A stretch of DNA of 64,000 nucleotides, from assembly GCA_003576705.1 (NCBI GenBank), contig QOZS01000003.1, forward strand, positions 1-64,000, written 5' to 3'. Positions within the stretch are counted from its first letter, which is position 1; each line of letters begins with the position of its first letter. The notes beneath the pieces are model-generated. The model worked only from the letters and a program-made list of their open reading frames with translations. It was not told where the DNA came from and made no database searches. The position numbers and the translations under genes are program-made. This DNA comes from Desertibaculum subflavum. Lineage in GTDB: Bacteria; Pseudomonadota; Alphaproteobacteria; Ferrovibrionales; Ferrovibrionaceae. Below, piece by piece: positions 54,107-63,333 of this stretch.

Positions 54107-54309
54107 CGATCCTTCCAGGTCACCGTTCCTTGGCATTCCAACGGCCGGCGGCGCGCCTGGCACACCCGCCCTGTTCCTGCTGGTTACGCATCGGGGATCG
54201 AGGCGGATGCGGGTGCGGAAAAAGAAATCGGCGGCGCATCCGGCGGCTTTCGGGGCGGCTATCCGGCAGCGTCCGCAACGATCACATCCAAACTCAAGGG
54301 AGCTTCCGG

Positions 54310-55089
54310 ATGATCTCGCGTCTCACCCCTCTCGCCCTTCTGCTCGCCGGCGGTTTGCTGACCGGCCCGGCCGCCGCCGCCACGGTGGTCGCGCTGACCG
54401 GCGACAACACGCTGGCCTGGATCGACACCGATGCCGGCGCCGTGAAGGCGACCGTGCGCGTGAGCGGCCCCGGCGGCCGGCTGCTCGGCATCGACCGGCG
54501 CCCGGCCGACGGCCAGCTCTACGGCGTGTTCGCCGATGGCAGCATTGCTACCATCGACGCGAAGACCGGCGCGGCAAGCAAGAAGAGCACGCTGTCGACC
54601 CCCTTGCCGGCCGGCGCGGTGGCGACGGTCGACTTCAACCCGGTGGCCGACCGGCTCCGGCTGATGGGCAGCGACGGCACAAATCTCAGGGTCAACGTGG
54701 ACGACGGCAAGGCGGTCACCGACGGCAGGCTCGCCTTCGCGGCCACCGACATGCACAAGGGCGAGACGCCGAACATCGTCGCCGGCGCCTATACCAATTC
54801 GGTCGCCGGCGCGAAGGCGACCACGCTCTACGACATCGACGCGACGATCGGCGGCCTGATCCGCCAGGCGCCGCCCAATGACGGCGTGCTGAACGCGGTG
54901 GGCAAGCTCGGGCTCACCTTGCAGCTGGCCGGCTTCGACATCGCGACCGATGCGCAGGGCGGCAACGCCGCCTGGCTGATGGTCGGCGACATGCTGCATG
55001 CGGTGGACCTGACCAGCGGCGCCGCCAAGGGCGCCCGCAAGATCACCGGCCTCGGCGGCCCGGTGCGCGACATCGCCATCCTGCCGTGA
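54310..55089 (+). CDS. DUF4394 domain-containing exported protein
   Basis: A 259-residue periplasmic protein with signal peptide LTPLALLLAGGLLTGPAAAA. The mature domain has DUF4394 hallmarks: VALTGDNTLAWIDTDAG, GRLLGIDRRPADGQLYGVF, TVDFNPVADRLRLMGSDGTN, and a TPNIVAGAYTNS segment, followed by TLYDIDATIGGLI. It forms propeller-like strands with no known activity. The gene diverges from an ECF sigma/anti-sigma pair and is the likeliest member of its regulon. Confidence 0.9.
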   Translation: MISRLTPLALLLAGGLLTGPAAAATVVALTGDNTLAWIDTDAGAVKATVRVSGPGGRLLGIDRRPADGQLYGVFADGSIATIDAKTGAASKKSTLSTPLPAGAVATVDFNPVADRLRLMGSDGTNLRVNVDDGKAVTDGRLAFAATDMHKGETPNIVAGAYTNSVAGAKATTLYDIDATIGGLIRQAPPNDGVLNAVGKLGLTLQLAGFDIATDAQGGNAAWLMVGDMLHAVDLTSGAAKGARKITGLGGPVRDIAILP

Positions 55090-55116
55090 CGGCGATTTAG
55101 GAGAGGGCGGCCGAGG

Positions 55117-55776
55117 TCAGAACTCGACGTCGAGCTCTTCCACCTCGTCGGGCTCGGCCTGGGCCGCCTTGATCCATTCCTGCATATGCGGCAGCGACAT
55201 GATGCGCTTGCAGTACTCGGCGCAGGCGCCGTCGAGCTTCACGTCATAGGTGACGAAGCGGGTGCAGACCGGGGCATACATGGCGTCCGCCATGGTCGGC
55301 GCCGCGCCGAACAGGAAGGGCCCGCCGTACTTGGTCAGGCATTCGCGCCAGATGGTGGCGACGCGGTCGATATCGGCCTGGGCACCGGCCCAGACCTTGA
55401 ACTTCGGGTGCCGCGCCTTGAGGTTCATGGCCAGCGCCGAGCGCAGGTTGGCGAAGCCGGAATGCATCTCGCCGCAGATCGACCGGCAATGCGCCCGCGC
55501 CGCGCGGTCGGCCGGCAGCAGGCCCGCCCCGGGCCGGATCTCGTTCAGGTATTCCCCGATCGCCAGCGTGTCCCAGACGGCGATGCCGTCATGCGTCAGC
55601 TTGGGCACCAGGAAGGAGGGCGAGAGCAGCAACAGCTCGGCCCGGGTGGAGGGGTCGTCCGAGGGCTTGACCTGCTCCTCGAACTCGATGCCCGCCATCC
55701 TGCAGAGCAGCCAGCCGCGCAGCGACCAGGACGAATAGTTCTTGGAACTGATGGTGAGAGTCGCCGTGTTCGCCAT
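55117..55776 (-). CDS. Glutathione S-transferase family protein
   Basis: A 219-residue GST. The N-terminal thioredoxin-like domain reads LTISSKNYSSWSLRGWLLCR, where the Ser/Tyr cluster holds the glutathione thiol, and the cis-Pro loop is SFLVPKLTHDG. The C-terminal helical domain has LFGAAPTMADAMYAPV and the acidic tail AEPDEVEELDVEF. The N-terminus resembles the YfcF-like group. The start at 55776 gives the family length. It is convergent with DUF4394 and diverges from phaZ. Confidence 0.9.
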   Translation of the reverse strand: MANTATLTISSKNYSSWSLRGWLLCRMAGIEFEEQVKPSDDPSTRAELLLLSPSFLVPKLTHDGIAVWDTLAIGEYLNEIRPGAGLLPADRAARAHCRSICGEMHSGFANLRSALAMNLKARHPKFKVWAGAQADIDRVATIWRECLTKYGGPFLFGAAPTMADAMYAPVCTRFVTYDVKLDGACAEYCKRIMSLPHMQEWIKAAQAEPDEVEELDVEF

Positions 55777-56023
55777 CCCGACTATCCGAGCGGTTGAGCA
55801 GCCCATCCGAAGGATCAGCGCGACCGACCGGGCGATCGTTCCGGCCCGCCGGCAAAGCCCGCCATCGGCCGGGGGCTCTCGCGGTACGCAAGGCGCCTCC
55901 CCGTCACAATCATCTCGCACTGCAGCAAGAAAGGCACTAGCCTTTTCGCATGGGGGCCGAAGAAACCGCGAAAAAATCGTAGGTCGGGGGCCACGGACAG
56001 TCGAAGCGGGCCGATCGTACCGG

Positions 56024-57241
56024 ATGCTGTATCTCGCCTATCAGACGCATGCCGACCTGCTGGCACCGCTGCGCGTCATGGCGAATCTGGCCAGCCCGGC
56101 GATCAATTTCTTCACCGAGGGCCTGTACCAGAACACCCCGGCCAACCGGATCGCTGCCGGGCTCGAGATGCTGTCGCGGGCAGGCCTCAGCCACGGCCGC
56201 CCGCCCTACGGCATCACCCGCGTCACCGTCGGCAACCAGGAAGTCGCGGTGACGGAGGAGGCGGCCTTCGTCACCCCGTTCGGCACGATGCTGCACTTCA
56301 AGAAGGACATCGAGGTGACGCAGCCGCGCGTGCTGCTGGTGGCGCCGCTGTCCGGCCATTTCGCCACGCTGCTCCGCAACACGGTCGAGACCATGCTGCC
56401 GGAGCACGACGTCTACATCACCGACTGGCACAACGCGCGCGATGTGCCGCTCAAGCACGGGCGGTTCGGCTTCGACGACTATGTCGACCACATCATCCAG
56501 TTCCTGGAGCATCTTGGGCCGGGCGCGCATGTGGTGGCGGTGTGCCAGCCCTGCGTGCAGGTGCTGGTCGCGGCGACGGTGATGGCGGAGACCAACAATC
56601 CGGCGCAGCCGCGATCGATGACCTTGATGGCGGGTCCGATCGATTGCCGGATCAACCCGACCAAGGTCAACGAGCTCGCCACCGGCCGGCCGATCGAGTG
56701 GTTCGAGAAGCACCTGATCACCGCCGTGCCGCTGCAATTTCCCGGCGCCGGGCGGCGGGTCTATCCCGGCTTCATGCAGCTGACCGCCTTCATGAGCATG
56801 AATCTGAGCCGGCACGTCCGGGCGCATCTCGATCTCTACGACCACATCGTCGGCGGTGACCGCGACAAGGCCGAGGCGTCAAAGGCATTCTACGACGAGT
56901 ATTTCGCCGTGCTGGACCTGCCGGCGGAGTTCTATCTCGAGACCGTGCGCATGGTGTTCCAGGAGCACCTGCTGCCGCAGGGCCTGCTCGAATATCGCGG
57001 CCGCAAGATCAATCCGAAGGCGATCCGCCGCACCGCGCTGTTCACGGTGGAGGGCGAGAAGGACGACATCTGCGCCATCGGCCAGACCCTGGCGGCGCAC
57101 GACCTCTGCACCGGCCTGCGCCCCTATTTCCGCAAGCACCACCTGCAGCCCGGCGTCGGCCATTACGGCGTGTTCAGCGGCCGGCGCTGGCAGAACCAGA
57201 TCTATCCGCTGCTGCGCAACGTGATCCTGCAGTTCGACTGA
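56024..57241 (+). CDS. phaZ: Intracellular polyhydroxyalkanoate depolymerase
   Basis: A 405-residue alpha/beta-hydrolase that mobilises stored polyhydroxybutyrate granules. The nucleophile position reads AVCQPCVQVL, with C174 in the place of Ser, as in intracellular PhaZ proteins. The N-terminal MLYLAYQTHADLLAPLRVMA, the TDWHNARDVPLKHGRFG strand, PGAGRRVYPGFMQLTAFMSM and the His motif GVGHYGVFSGRRWQ are diagnostic. A 247-nt non-coding leader precedes it; I see no recognised site there. The hbdA and etf genes could process the released hydroxybutyrate. Confidence 0.94.
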   Translation: MLYLAYQTHADLLAPLRVMANLASPAINFFTEGLYQNTPANRIAAGLEMLSRAGLSHGRPPYGITRVTVGNQEVAVTEEAAFVTPFGTMLHFKKDIEVTQPRVLLVAPLSGHFATLLRNTVETMLPEHDVYITDWHNARDVPLKHGRFGFDDYVDHIIQFLEHLGPGAHVVAVCQPCVQVLVAATVMAETNNPAQPRSMTLMAGPIDCRINPTKVNELATGRPIEWFEKHLITAVPLQFPGAGRRVYPGFMQLTAFMSMNLSRHVRAHLDLYDHIVGGDRDKAEASKAFYDEYFAVLDLPAEFYLETVRMVFQEHLLPQGLLEYRGRKINPKAIRRTALFTVEGEKDDICAIGQTLAAHDLCTGLRPYFRKHHLQPGVGHYGVFSGRRWQNQIYPLLRNVILQFD

Positions 57242-57247
57242 GCGGCG

Positions 57248-57272
57248 GGGCGCGGGCCTGCCGCCCGCGCCC
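57248..57272. terminator. GC-rich hairpin between convergent genes
   Basis: A perfect 10-bp stem (GGGCGCGGGC and GCCCGCGCCC) with a 5-nt loop lies between the phaZ stop and the stop of the RTX gene on the opposite strand. No T-run follows on either strand, so it may act as a weak bidirectional terminator. Confidence 0.5.
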
Positions 57273-57290
57273 GCGGCCACAACCGGCCGG

Positions 57291-59144
57291 TCAGGACAGG
57301 ATGTCGGATTCGATCACGAAGGCGGCGCCGGCCCCATCGGTCAACGCCTGCGCCGAGATGCCGGTGAAGGTGATGGACTGGCCCGGCCCCAGCACGAGAA
57401 CGGCATTGCCCGCCGCGTCCTGGCTGAGCAGCGACACGATATCCGCCACGTCGTTGAAGACCTGGCCGCCAATGTTTTTGGTGAGACGGATAATATCTTC
57501 GCCGATCACCAGATCGGCAATCTGATCGGCGCCGGACACTGCGGTGAACGAGAACACGTCGTTCCCGGCCCCGCCCGACAGATAGTCGTCGCCGACACCG
57601 CCCTCCAGCAAGTCGTTGCCTGCACCGCCTTCCAGGCTGTCGTCGCCTTCCCCGCCATCCAGAAGGTCGTTGCCGTCATGGCCGCTCAGATGGTCGCTGC
57701 CATCCATGCCCAGCAGGAAATCGTCGCCCTCGCCGCCGGTAATGCGGTCGTCGCCGGCGGCGCCATAGATGCTGTCGTCACCCGCTTCGCCGAACAGGAA
57801 GTCGTTGCCGGCCCCGCCATCGACCAGGTCGTTGCCGCTGCCGCCGGCGACGGTATCGTCGCCGGAGGCGGCATAGACGGTGTCGTGTCCGGCGCCACCA
57901 TAGAGCTGATTTGCATCCAGCTCGTCGTCGTCCAGGCCATCGTGACCGTAGAGCAGGTCGTCGCCGTCGCCGCCGTTCAGGCGGTCGGCGCCACCTCCGC
58001 CCAAGATGACGTCGTTGCCGGTGCCGCCCTGGATCGCATCGACCCCCTCGCTTCCGAAGATCGTATCGTCGCCGACGCCACCGGAGACGCTGTTGCTCGA
58101 TGCCGGATCGAGCACCGCGCCCGGATTGTGCACCACCACGAAGTCGTTGCCGGCGCCGGCATCGATGCTGTTCGCGCTGCCGACCACTTCGAGCACGTCG
58201 TCGCCGTCGCCGCCATGCACGGTGCTGGCATCCGCGGCGATGCCGATCGCGTCGTTGCCGAGGCCGCCGACAATGGTGCTCTGGTCGTACCAGCCGGCGA
58301 TCGTGTCGTTGCCGGCACCGCCATCGAGCCGGCTGAGGCGCACCTGATCGCCTTGCGCCGAGATGGCATCGCCCGGCTGCCAGCCGACCGGCGCGATGAC
58401 GTCGTCGCCGCCTTCGCCGCGGACATCGACAGCCTGGTTCGCGCCCAGTTCGACGGTGTCGTTGCCGGCGCCGGCATAGACGGTATCGCTGCCCGTCCCG
58501 AGCGGCATCCCGGGCGGCGCCCCGGACGCTCCGGTCTCGTCGAAGCCCTCCGAAACGAGGTCGATCAGGTCGTCGCCGTCGCCGGCAAGGATGAGATCGT
58601 CGCCGGCATCGCCGGACAGCAGGTCGTTGCCCGCGCCGCCTTCGAGCCGGTCGTTGCCGAAGCCGCCGTGCAGCCAATCATCGCCGTCATTGCCGGAAAG
58701 ATGGTCGTCGCCCGACATGCCGTACAGCATGTCGTCGCCGGCGCCTCCGGTGATGCGGTCGGCGCCAAGCCAGCCGTCGATCGCATCGTTGCCGGCGCCG
58801 CCGAACAGGTAGTCGTCGCCTTCCCAGCCGAACAGCACGTCGTCGCCATCGTCGCCGTTGACGGTGTCGCTGCCCGACGCGCCGGCCAACAGATCGTTGC
58901 CGCCGCCGCCGCCGAGCTGGCCGCCGTCCTGCTCGTCAGCCACGCTTTCCGATTGCGCATAGATGAAATCGTCGCCGAGGCCGCCGAACAGGCGATCCCG
59001 CCCGGCATGGCCGCGCAGGATGTCGTTGCCGGCGCCACCGACGATGTGGTCGGTCAGCGCAGAGCCGTCGATTTCCCAACCGACGATGATCTGCTCACCG
59101 TTCGGTCCGGTGCCGTAGATCGGCTTCTGGGTCAAAGTGGTCAT
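57291..59144 (-). CDS. RTX calcium-binding repeat protein (paralogue 1)
   Basis: A 617-residue protein with no signal peptide, made mostly of RTX nonapeptide repeats of the GGxGxDxUx type (GGAGNDILRG, GGAGNDLLSG, GGTGNDVILG and many more), which wind into a calcium-binding beta-roll. The short N-terminus contains PIYGTGPNGEQIIVGWEIDG, a segment shared with the next gene. The last 90 residues (ADQIADLVIGEDIIRL, then GQSITFTGISAQALTDG) are Asp-rich and probably the type I secretion signal region. No enzymatic domain is visible. Secretion and a surface or matrix role are inferred. Confidence 0.88.
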   Translation of the reverse strand: MTTLTQKPIYGTGPNGEQIIVGWEIDGSALTDHIVGGAGNDILRGHAGRDRLFGGLGDDFIYAQSESVADEQDGGQLGGGGGNDLLAGASGSDTVNGDDGDDVLFGWEGDDYLFGGAGNDAIDGWLGADRITGGAGDDMLYGMSGDDHLSGNDGDDWLHGGFGNDRLEGGAGNDLLSGDAGDDLILAGDGDDLIDLVSEGFDETGASGAPPGMPLGTGSDTVYAGAGNDTVELGANQAVDVRGEGGDDVIAPVGWQPGDAISAQGDQVRLSRLDGGAGNDTIAGWYDQSTIVGGLGNDAIGIAADASTVHGGDGDDVLEVVGSANSIDAGAGNDFVVVHNPGAVLDPASSNSVSGGVGDDTIFGSEGVDAIQGGTGNDVILGGGGADRLNGGDGDDLLYGHDGLDDDELDANQLYGGAGHDTVYAASGDDTVAGGSGNDLVDGGAGNDFLFGEAGDDSIYGAAGDDRITGGEGDDFLLGMDGSDHLSGHDGNDLLDGGEGDDSLEGGAGNDLLEGGVGDDYLSGGAGNDVFSFTAVSGADQIADLVIGEDIIRLTKNIGGQVFNDVADIVSLLSQDAAGNAVLVLGPGQSITFTGISAQALTDGAGAAFVIESDILS

Positions 59145-59234
59145 CGTCGCAGGCTCCGGTTCCCGTGGGTCCGAAGTCTCCCCCCGGCGACAACTGCATT
59201 ATTGGGCGATGCTGACGCAGTGCAACCTCGCAGG

Positions 59235-59262
59235 CCGCACAAAGAGTCTTAAGGCGGCAATG
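59235..59262 (-). promoter_or_regulatory. Conserved upstream block of RTX paralogue 1
   Basis: A 28-nt block with CTTAAG at its centre matches 22 of 28 positions of the block at 61699-61726, upstream of the second RTX gene. It lies 91-118 nt before the start codon. A second shared segment, GTCCGAAGTCTC at about 59169-59180, lies nearer the gene. A shared regulator site or promoter is likely, but I cannot name the factor. Confidence 0.6.
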
Positions 59263-59333
59263 CGCGGCGAATTCGCCGGGGATTTTATCCGTCGGCCTTT
59301 TCCGCCGCGCCGACTGGCCGACGACGTACGCCG

Positions 59334-61604
59334 CTACCCGATCAGGAACGTTGACTCTGCGGCGCCCGCGAGAATCGCCGCGTCAATTCCCTCGAATGTG
59401 ATCGATTGCCCGGCGGCGAGCGTCAATACGGCATTGCCCTCGGCATCGTTGCCGATCAGCGCCGCGATCTCCGCCACCGAGGCGAAATTATGGCCGCCGG
59501 CATCCTGGGCGATGCGGACGATATCCAGGCCGAGTTCCAGATCCTCGATCCGGTCGGCACCGAACACCGTGCCGAAGACGAAGGTATCCGCGTCCGCGCC
59601 GCCACGTAGCGCGTTGTTGCCGCCGAGGTCGGTATCGTACGGACCGACACTGATCGAGATCATATCGTTGCCGGCACCGCCGTCGATCAGGTTGCCGCTG
59701 CCGCGGAAATCGATCACGTCGTCGCCGGTGCCGCCCTGCACCGTGTTGCCGGCGCCGGAACCAAGGATGGTGTCGCTGCCGGCGCCGCCGATCAGCGTGC
59801 TGGAATCGACCGCACCGTTCAGCGGTTCGAAAGCGCCATTGCGGACTCCGATGAAGTCGTCGCCATCGCCCATATCGACCTGGATGCCGACGTTCCGGAG
59901 CACATCGTCCAGGTAAACGCCGTCGTTACCGGCGCCGCCAAACACGGTGTCCTGACCAAAGTCATCTGGCCAGCCCGGACCACCGGGGCCTTGCTGGGAC
60001 GAGTCGGAGAATCCGATGTGCGTCAAATTGATCCCGTCGTTGCCATCACCGGCGAGAATCAGATCGTCGCCTTCGCCGCCGAGGATCCAATCGTTGCCGG
60101 CACCACCCTCCAGACGATCATCGCCGTAGTCACCGCTCAGCGTATCGTCACCGTCATTGCCGGAGAGGTGATCATTGCCCGTGCCGCCCCACAAATTGTC
60201 GTTGCCGGCGCCGCCGGTCAGGCGGTCGTTGCCGACGTCGCCACTCATTGCATCGTCGCCGTCCTCGCCGAACATGAAATCGTCGCCGGCGCGCCCGTCG
60301 GCGACGTCGTTGCCGCTGCCGCCGGCGAACGTATCGCTGCCGGCGCCGCCGACCAGACTATCGTTGCCGGCGCCGCCGTAGATCTGGTTGCCGTCGGCTT
60401 CGTCGAACGCGTCCTCCGCCTGTGCATAGATCCAATCGTCGCCGTCGCCGCCATTGAGGCGGTCGGCGCCGCGCCCGCCGATCAGCGTGTCGTTGCCGGC
60501 ACCGCCCTGCATCGCCTCGATGCCGTCGCCGCCGGTGACATGGTCGTCGCCTTCGCCAGCCACCACCGTGTTGCTCCTGCCGAATGGGTCGGATTCGATC
60601 GCCACCGTATCGTTGCCGGCGCCGGCATCGATATGGCTGCCGTCGGCGGCGACATAGATCCAGTCGTTGCCGGTGCCGCCCAGGATCGTGCTGGCATCGT
60701 AGATGCCAGAGACGGTGTCGTCGCCGGCGCCACCGTCGATACGGCTCTCGACGATCAGTCCTCCGAGGGGATACTGGTCCCAACCGAAAGGCGCGATCAC
60801 ATCGTTGCCGGCGCCGCCGCGGAGATCGGCGGACTGCACGATATAGCGGCCGAACTCGATGGTGTCGTCGCCGTTGCCGCCATCCACCGTGTCGCGCCCG
60901 AGATGCTCCAGCACCGGACTCTGGCCTGTCGGCGCCTCATGGGCGCCTTCCCAGTTGAGGTCGACCAGGTCGTCGCCGTCGCCGCCGAGGACGAGGTCGT
61001 CGCCGGCGCCGCCGACCAGGGTGTCGTTGCCGGCGCCGCCTTCCAGGCGGTCGTCATCGAAGCCGGCATCGATATAGTCGTCGCCGTCGTTGCCCGACAG
61101 GTGATCGTTGCCGGCGAAGCCAAGGATCTCGTCGTCGCCGGCACCGCCGGTGGCGCGATCGTTGCCCCGTTCGCAGCCGATCGCATCGTTTCCGTCGCCA
61201 CCGAAGATGTAGTCGTCGCCGTCCCAGCCGATCAGCAGGTCGTCGCCCTCATCTCCGGTGATGGTGTCGCTGCCGTCGGCGCCATGCACGGTGTCGTTGC
61301 CGGCACCGCCATAGAGGCCGGTCGCGTCGGTCTTGTCGTGCACCCACTGGCTCGCCTTCGCCCAGATGACATCGCTCCCGTCGCCGCCATGAATACGGTC
61401 GGCGCCGAGGCCGCCTTCGATCGTGTCGTTGCCGCCCTCGCCCAGCAGCGTGTCGTTGCCGGCATGGCCGCGGATCAGGTCGTGGCCCGCATCGCCGGTG
61501 ATGCGGTCGTCGCCGCCGGTGCCGTCGAGCTCCCAGCCGATCTGGACCTGCTCGCCATTGGGGCCGGTCATGTAGATCGGCCTCTTGCCGATAAGCGTGG
61601 ACAT
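59334..61604 (-). CDS. RTX calcium-binding repeat protein (paralogue 2)
   Basis: A 756-residue relative of the preceding RTX protein, opening with PIYMTGPNGEQVQIGWELDG and carrying a longer run of GGxGxDxUx nonapeptides (GGAGNDTVHG, GGTGNDWIYV, GGRGADRLNG and others) with irregular inserts such as GRDTVDGGNGDDTIEFGRYI. The final 85 residues (FGTVFGADRIEDLELGLDIVRI, then LTLAAGQSITFEGIDAAI) align with the end of paralogue 1. The pair appears to be a tandem duplication that includes the upstream region. Type I secretion and calcium binding are inferred from the repeats. Confidence 0.88.
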   Translation of the reverse strand: MSTLIGKRPIYMTGPNGEQVQIGWELDGTGGDDRITGDAGHDLIRGHAGNDTLLGEGGNDTIEGGLGADRIHGGDGSDVIWAKASQWVHDKTDATGLYGGAGNDTVHGADGSDTITGDEGDDLLIGWDGDDYIFGGDGNDAIGCERGNDRATGGAGDDEILGFAGNDHLSGNDGDDYIDAGFDDDRLEGGAGNDTLVGGAGDDLVLGGDGDDLVDLNWEGAHEAPTGQSPVLEHLGRDTVDGGNGDDTIEFGRYIVQSADLRGGAGNDVIAPFGWDQYPLGGLIVESRIDGGAGDDTVSGIYDASTILGGTGNDWIYVAADGSHIDAGAGNDTVAIESDPFGRSNTVVAGEGDDHVTGGDGIEAMQGGAGNDTLIGGRGADRLNGGDGDDWIYAQAEDAFDEADGNQIYGGAGNDSLVGGAGSDTFAGGSGNDVADGRAGDDFMFGEDGDDAMSGDVGNDRLTGGAGNDNLWGGTGNDHLSGNDGDDTLSGDYGDDRLEGGAGNDWILGGEGDDLILAGDGNDGINLTHIGFSDSSQQGPGGPGWPDDFGQDTVFGGAGNDGVYLDDVLRNVGIQVDMGDGDDFIGVRNGAFEPLNGAVDSSTLIGGAGSDTILGSGAGNTVQGGTGDDVIDFRGSGNLIDGGAGNDMISISVGPYDTDLGGNNALRGGADADTFVFGTVFGADRIEDLELGLDIVRIAQDAGGHNFASVAEIAALIGNDAEGNAVLTLAAGQSITFEGIDAAILAGAAESTFLIG

Positions 61605-61698
61605 GATGCGAGAGCTCCGGTTGCTTGCGTCCGAAGTCTCTCCCCGACAACGAGGCGATGAGCTAGCAGAGTGCGCGCAATCGGCGCAAGCACCGCAA

Positions 61699-61726
61699 CC
61701 GCAGAAAGATGCTTAAGCCCTCAATG
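61699..61726 (-). promoter_or_regulatory. Conserved upstream block of RTX paralogue 2
   Basis: Counterpart of the 28-nt block at 59235-59262, with identical internal spacing (CCGCA, AAAGA, CTTAAG, CAATG on the plus strand). It lies about 95-122 nt upstream of the start codon at 61604. GTCCGAAGTCTC at about 61629-61640 is also shared. Confidence 0.6.
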
Positions 61727-61755
61727 CCGTGCGTATTCGCGCGGCATTGTATCGA

Positions 61756-63144
61756 TCAGGCGGCGACCGGCGTGGTCGCCAAGCCGTCGCGCTCCAGCAC
61801 GCGCGCGACGCAGAGCGCCAGCGCCTCGTGCCATGGCGCGGCGACGACCTGCACCGCGATCGGCAGGCCGTTCGCCGATCTCAGCGGCACCGCCACGACC
61901 GGCAGGCCGATGAAGGAGAGCGGCTGGGTGAAGATGCCGAGATTGGGTCGCACCAGCATCTGCTGCCCGCCGATCGCCATGTGGGCCTCACCGACCGGCG
62001 GCGCGGTGCAGGGCGTCGCCGGGGCGAGCAGGATGTCGACCTCGCGGAACACCTGCGCGACCTGGTCGCGGTACCAGCGGCGGAAGCGCTGGGCCTGCAC
62101 GTACCAGGTGCCGGGCACCAGCGCGCCGGCAAGGAAGCGGTCGCGCGTATCCGGATCGTAGTCGCGCTGGCGCGTCTTCAGGCGATCGAGATGCAGCGCG
62201 GCGCCTTCCACCGAAGTGATGATGAAAGCGGCGGCGCGGGCGCGGCCGGCTTCCGGCAGCTCGACCTTGCGCGCGGCGCCGAGCGCCTTGGCGACAGCGT
62301 CGACCGCGGCATGCGTCTCCGGCGTGCCGCCGCTCGCGAAATAGCCGCCGGCCACGGCGATGCGCAGGCCCGCGATACCCTTGTCGATCGCCGGCAGGGC
62401 AAGCTCGGCCGGGCGCGGCGCCTGCGCGGGATCGCGCGGATCCGGGCCTTGCATGGCGTCGTAGCTCAGCGCGAGGTCGGCGACCGAGCGGGCGAGCGGC
62501 CCGATATGGTCGAAGCTCGCGGCGAAGGGATAGGCGCCGGCGCGGCTGAGCCGCCCATAGGTCGGCTTGAGGCCGAAGGTGCCGCAGAGCGAGGACGGCA
62601 CGCGAATGGAGCCGTTCGTGTCGGTGCCCAGCGCGAAGGGCACCAGGCCCGCCGCCACCGCGGCGCCGGAGCCGGAGGACGAGCCGCCGGTCATGCGGTT
62701 GGGATCGTGCGGGTTGCGGCAGGCGCCGTCATGCGCGTTCTCGCCGGTGAAGTCGTAGGCGTATTCGCCCATGTTGAGCGCGCCGACGATGACCGCGCCC
62801 GCGGCTTCGAGCTTGGCCACCGCGGTCGCGTCCTGTTTCGCCGGCGCGTGCTCGCGGTTGATCTTGGAGCCGGCGATGGTGACCTCGCCCTTCACGTCGA
62901 ACAGGTTCTTCACCGCATAGGGCACGCCGGCGAGCGGCCCGAGCGCCTCGCCCCGGGCGCGCCGCGCATCCACCGCGGCGGCGGCCTTCAGCGCGCGGTC
63001 GCGGAACACCGCCGTGAAGGCGTTGATGCGCGGGTTGCCGGCCTCGATGCGGTCGAGTGCAGCCTGCACGACTTCGCTCGCCGAGGCCTTGCCGGCGGCG
63101 ATGGCGGCGGCGATCTCGGCCGCCGTGGCCGATGCGCCGGTCAC
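61756..63144 (-). CDS. atzE: AtzE-type amidase
   Basis: Amidase-signature enzyme of 462 residues. The triad is K79 in YAVKNLFDVKG, the cis-Ser about 155 in MTGGSSSGSGAAVAAG and S179 in GTDTNGSIRVPS. FTGENAHDGACRNPHDP and LARSVADLALSYDAMQG place it in the AtzE branch, related to 1-carboxybiuret hydrolase of cyanuric acid breakdown and to GatA. GTG 63144 overlaps the stop of the small DUF4089 gene as GTGA, which fixes the start. The partner AtzG-like protein and an ABC transporter gene upstream suggest uptake and hydrolysis of an amide-containing compound; the true substrate is unknown. Confidence 0.88.
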   Translation of the reverse strand: MTGASATAAEIAAAIAAGKASASEVVQAALDRIEAGNPRINAFTAVFRDRALKAAAAVDARRARGEALGPLAGVPYAVKNLFDVKGEVTIAGSKINREHAPAKQDATAVAKLEAAGAVIVGALNMGEYAYDFTGENAHDGACRNPHDPNRMTGGSSSGSGAAVAAGLVPFALGTDTNGSIRVPSSLCGTFGLKPTYGRLSRAGAYPFAASFDHIGPLARSVADLALSYDAMQGPDPRDPAQAPRPAELALPAIDKGIAGLRIAVAGGYFASGGTPETHAAVDAVAKALGAARKVELPEAGRARAAAFIITSVEGAALHLDRLKTRQRDYDPDTRDRFLAGALVPGTWYVQAQRFRRWYRDQVAQVFREVDILLAPATPCTAPPVGEAHMAIGGQQMLVRPNLGIFTQPLSFIGLPVVAVPLRSANGLPIAVQVVAAPWHEALALCVARVLERDGLATTPVAA

Positions 63145-63326
63145 GGCTCGAACCGCGGCGCCGGCTCCGCCTCGTCGTCGAGCGGAAAGCCGAGAAAGGC
63201 CTGCGCCACGGTCGCGATGCGGGTGAAGTTCTCGACCACGCCCTGGCGGTAGGCGGGATCGATGCTCAGGCCGATCGATGCCGACACGATATCGACATGG
63301 CCGCCCCAATCCTTCGTTTCACTCAT
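63141..63326 (-). CDS. atzG: DUF4089 family protein (AtzG-like amidase partner)
   Basis: A 61-residue protein of the DUF4089 family. The GVVENFTRIATVAQAFLGFPL helix is the GatC-like segment that wraps the amidase in the AtzE-AtzG complex. It stabilises AtzE-type enzymes, and its stop overlaps the amidase start by 4 nt, which implies stoichiometric translation. ATG 63326 follows a GAGG sequence. Confidence 0.85.
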   Translation of the reverse strand: MSETKDWGGHVDIVSASIGLSIDPAYRQGVVENFTRIATVAQAFLGFPLDDEAEPAPRFEP

Positions 63327-63333
63327 CTAAACC

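Noticed and set aside
57678..61661. Long plus-strand open frames opposite the RTX genes
   Set aside because: Their Val/Ala/Ile-rich repeats mirror the RTX nonapeptide codons on the other strand, and no start signals are present.
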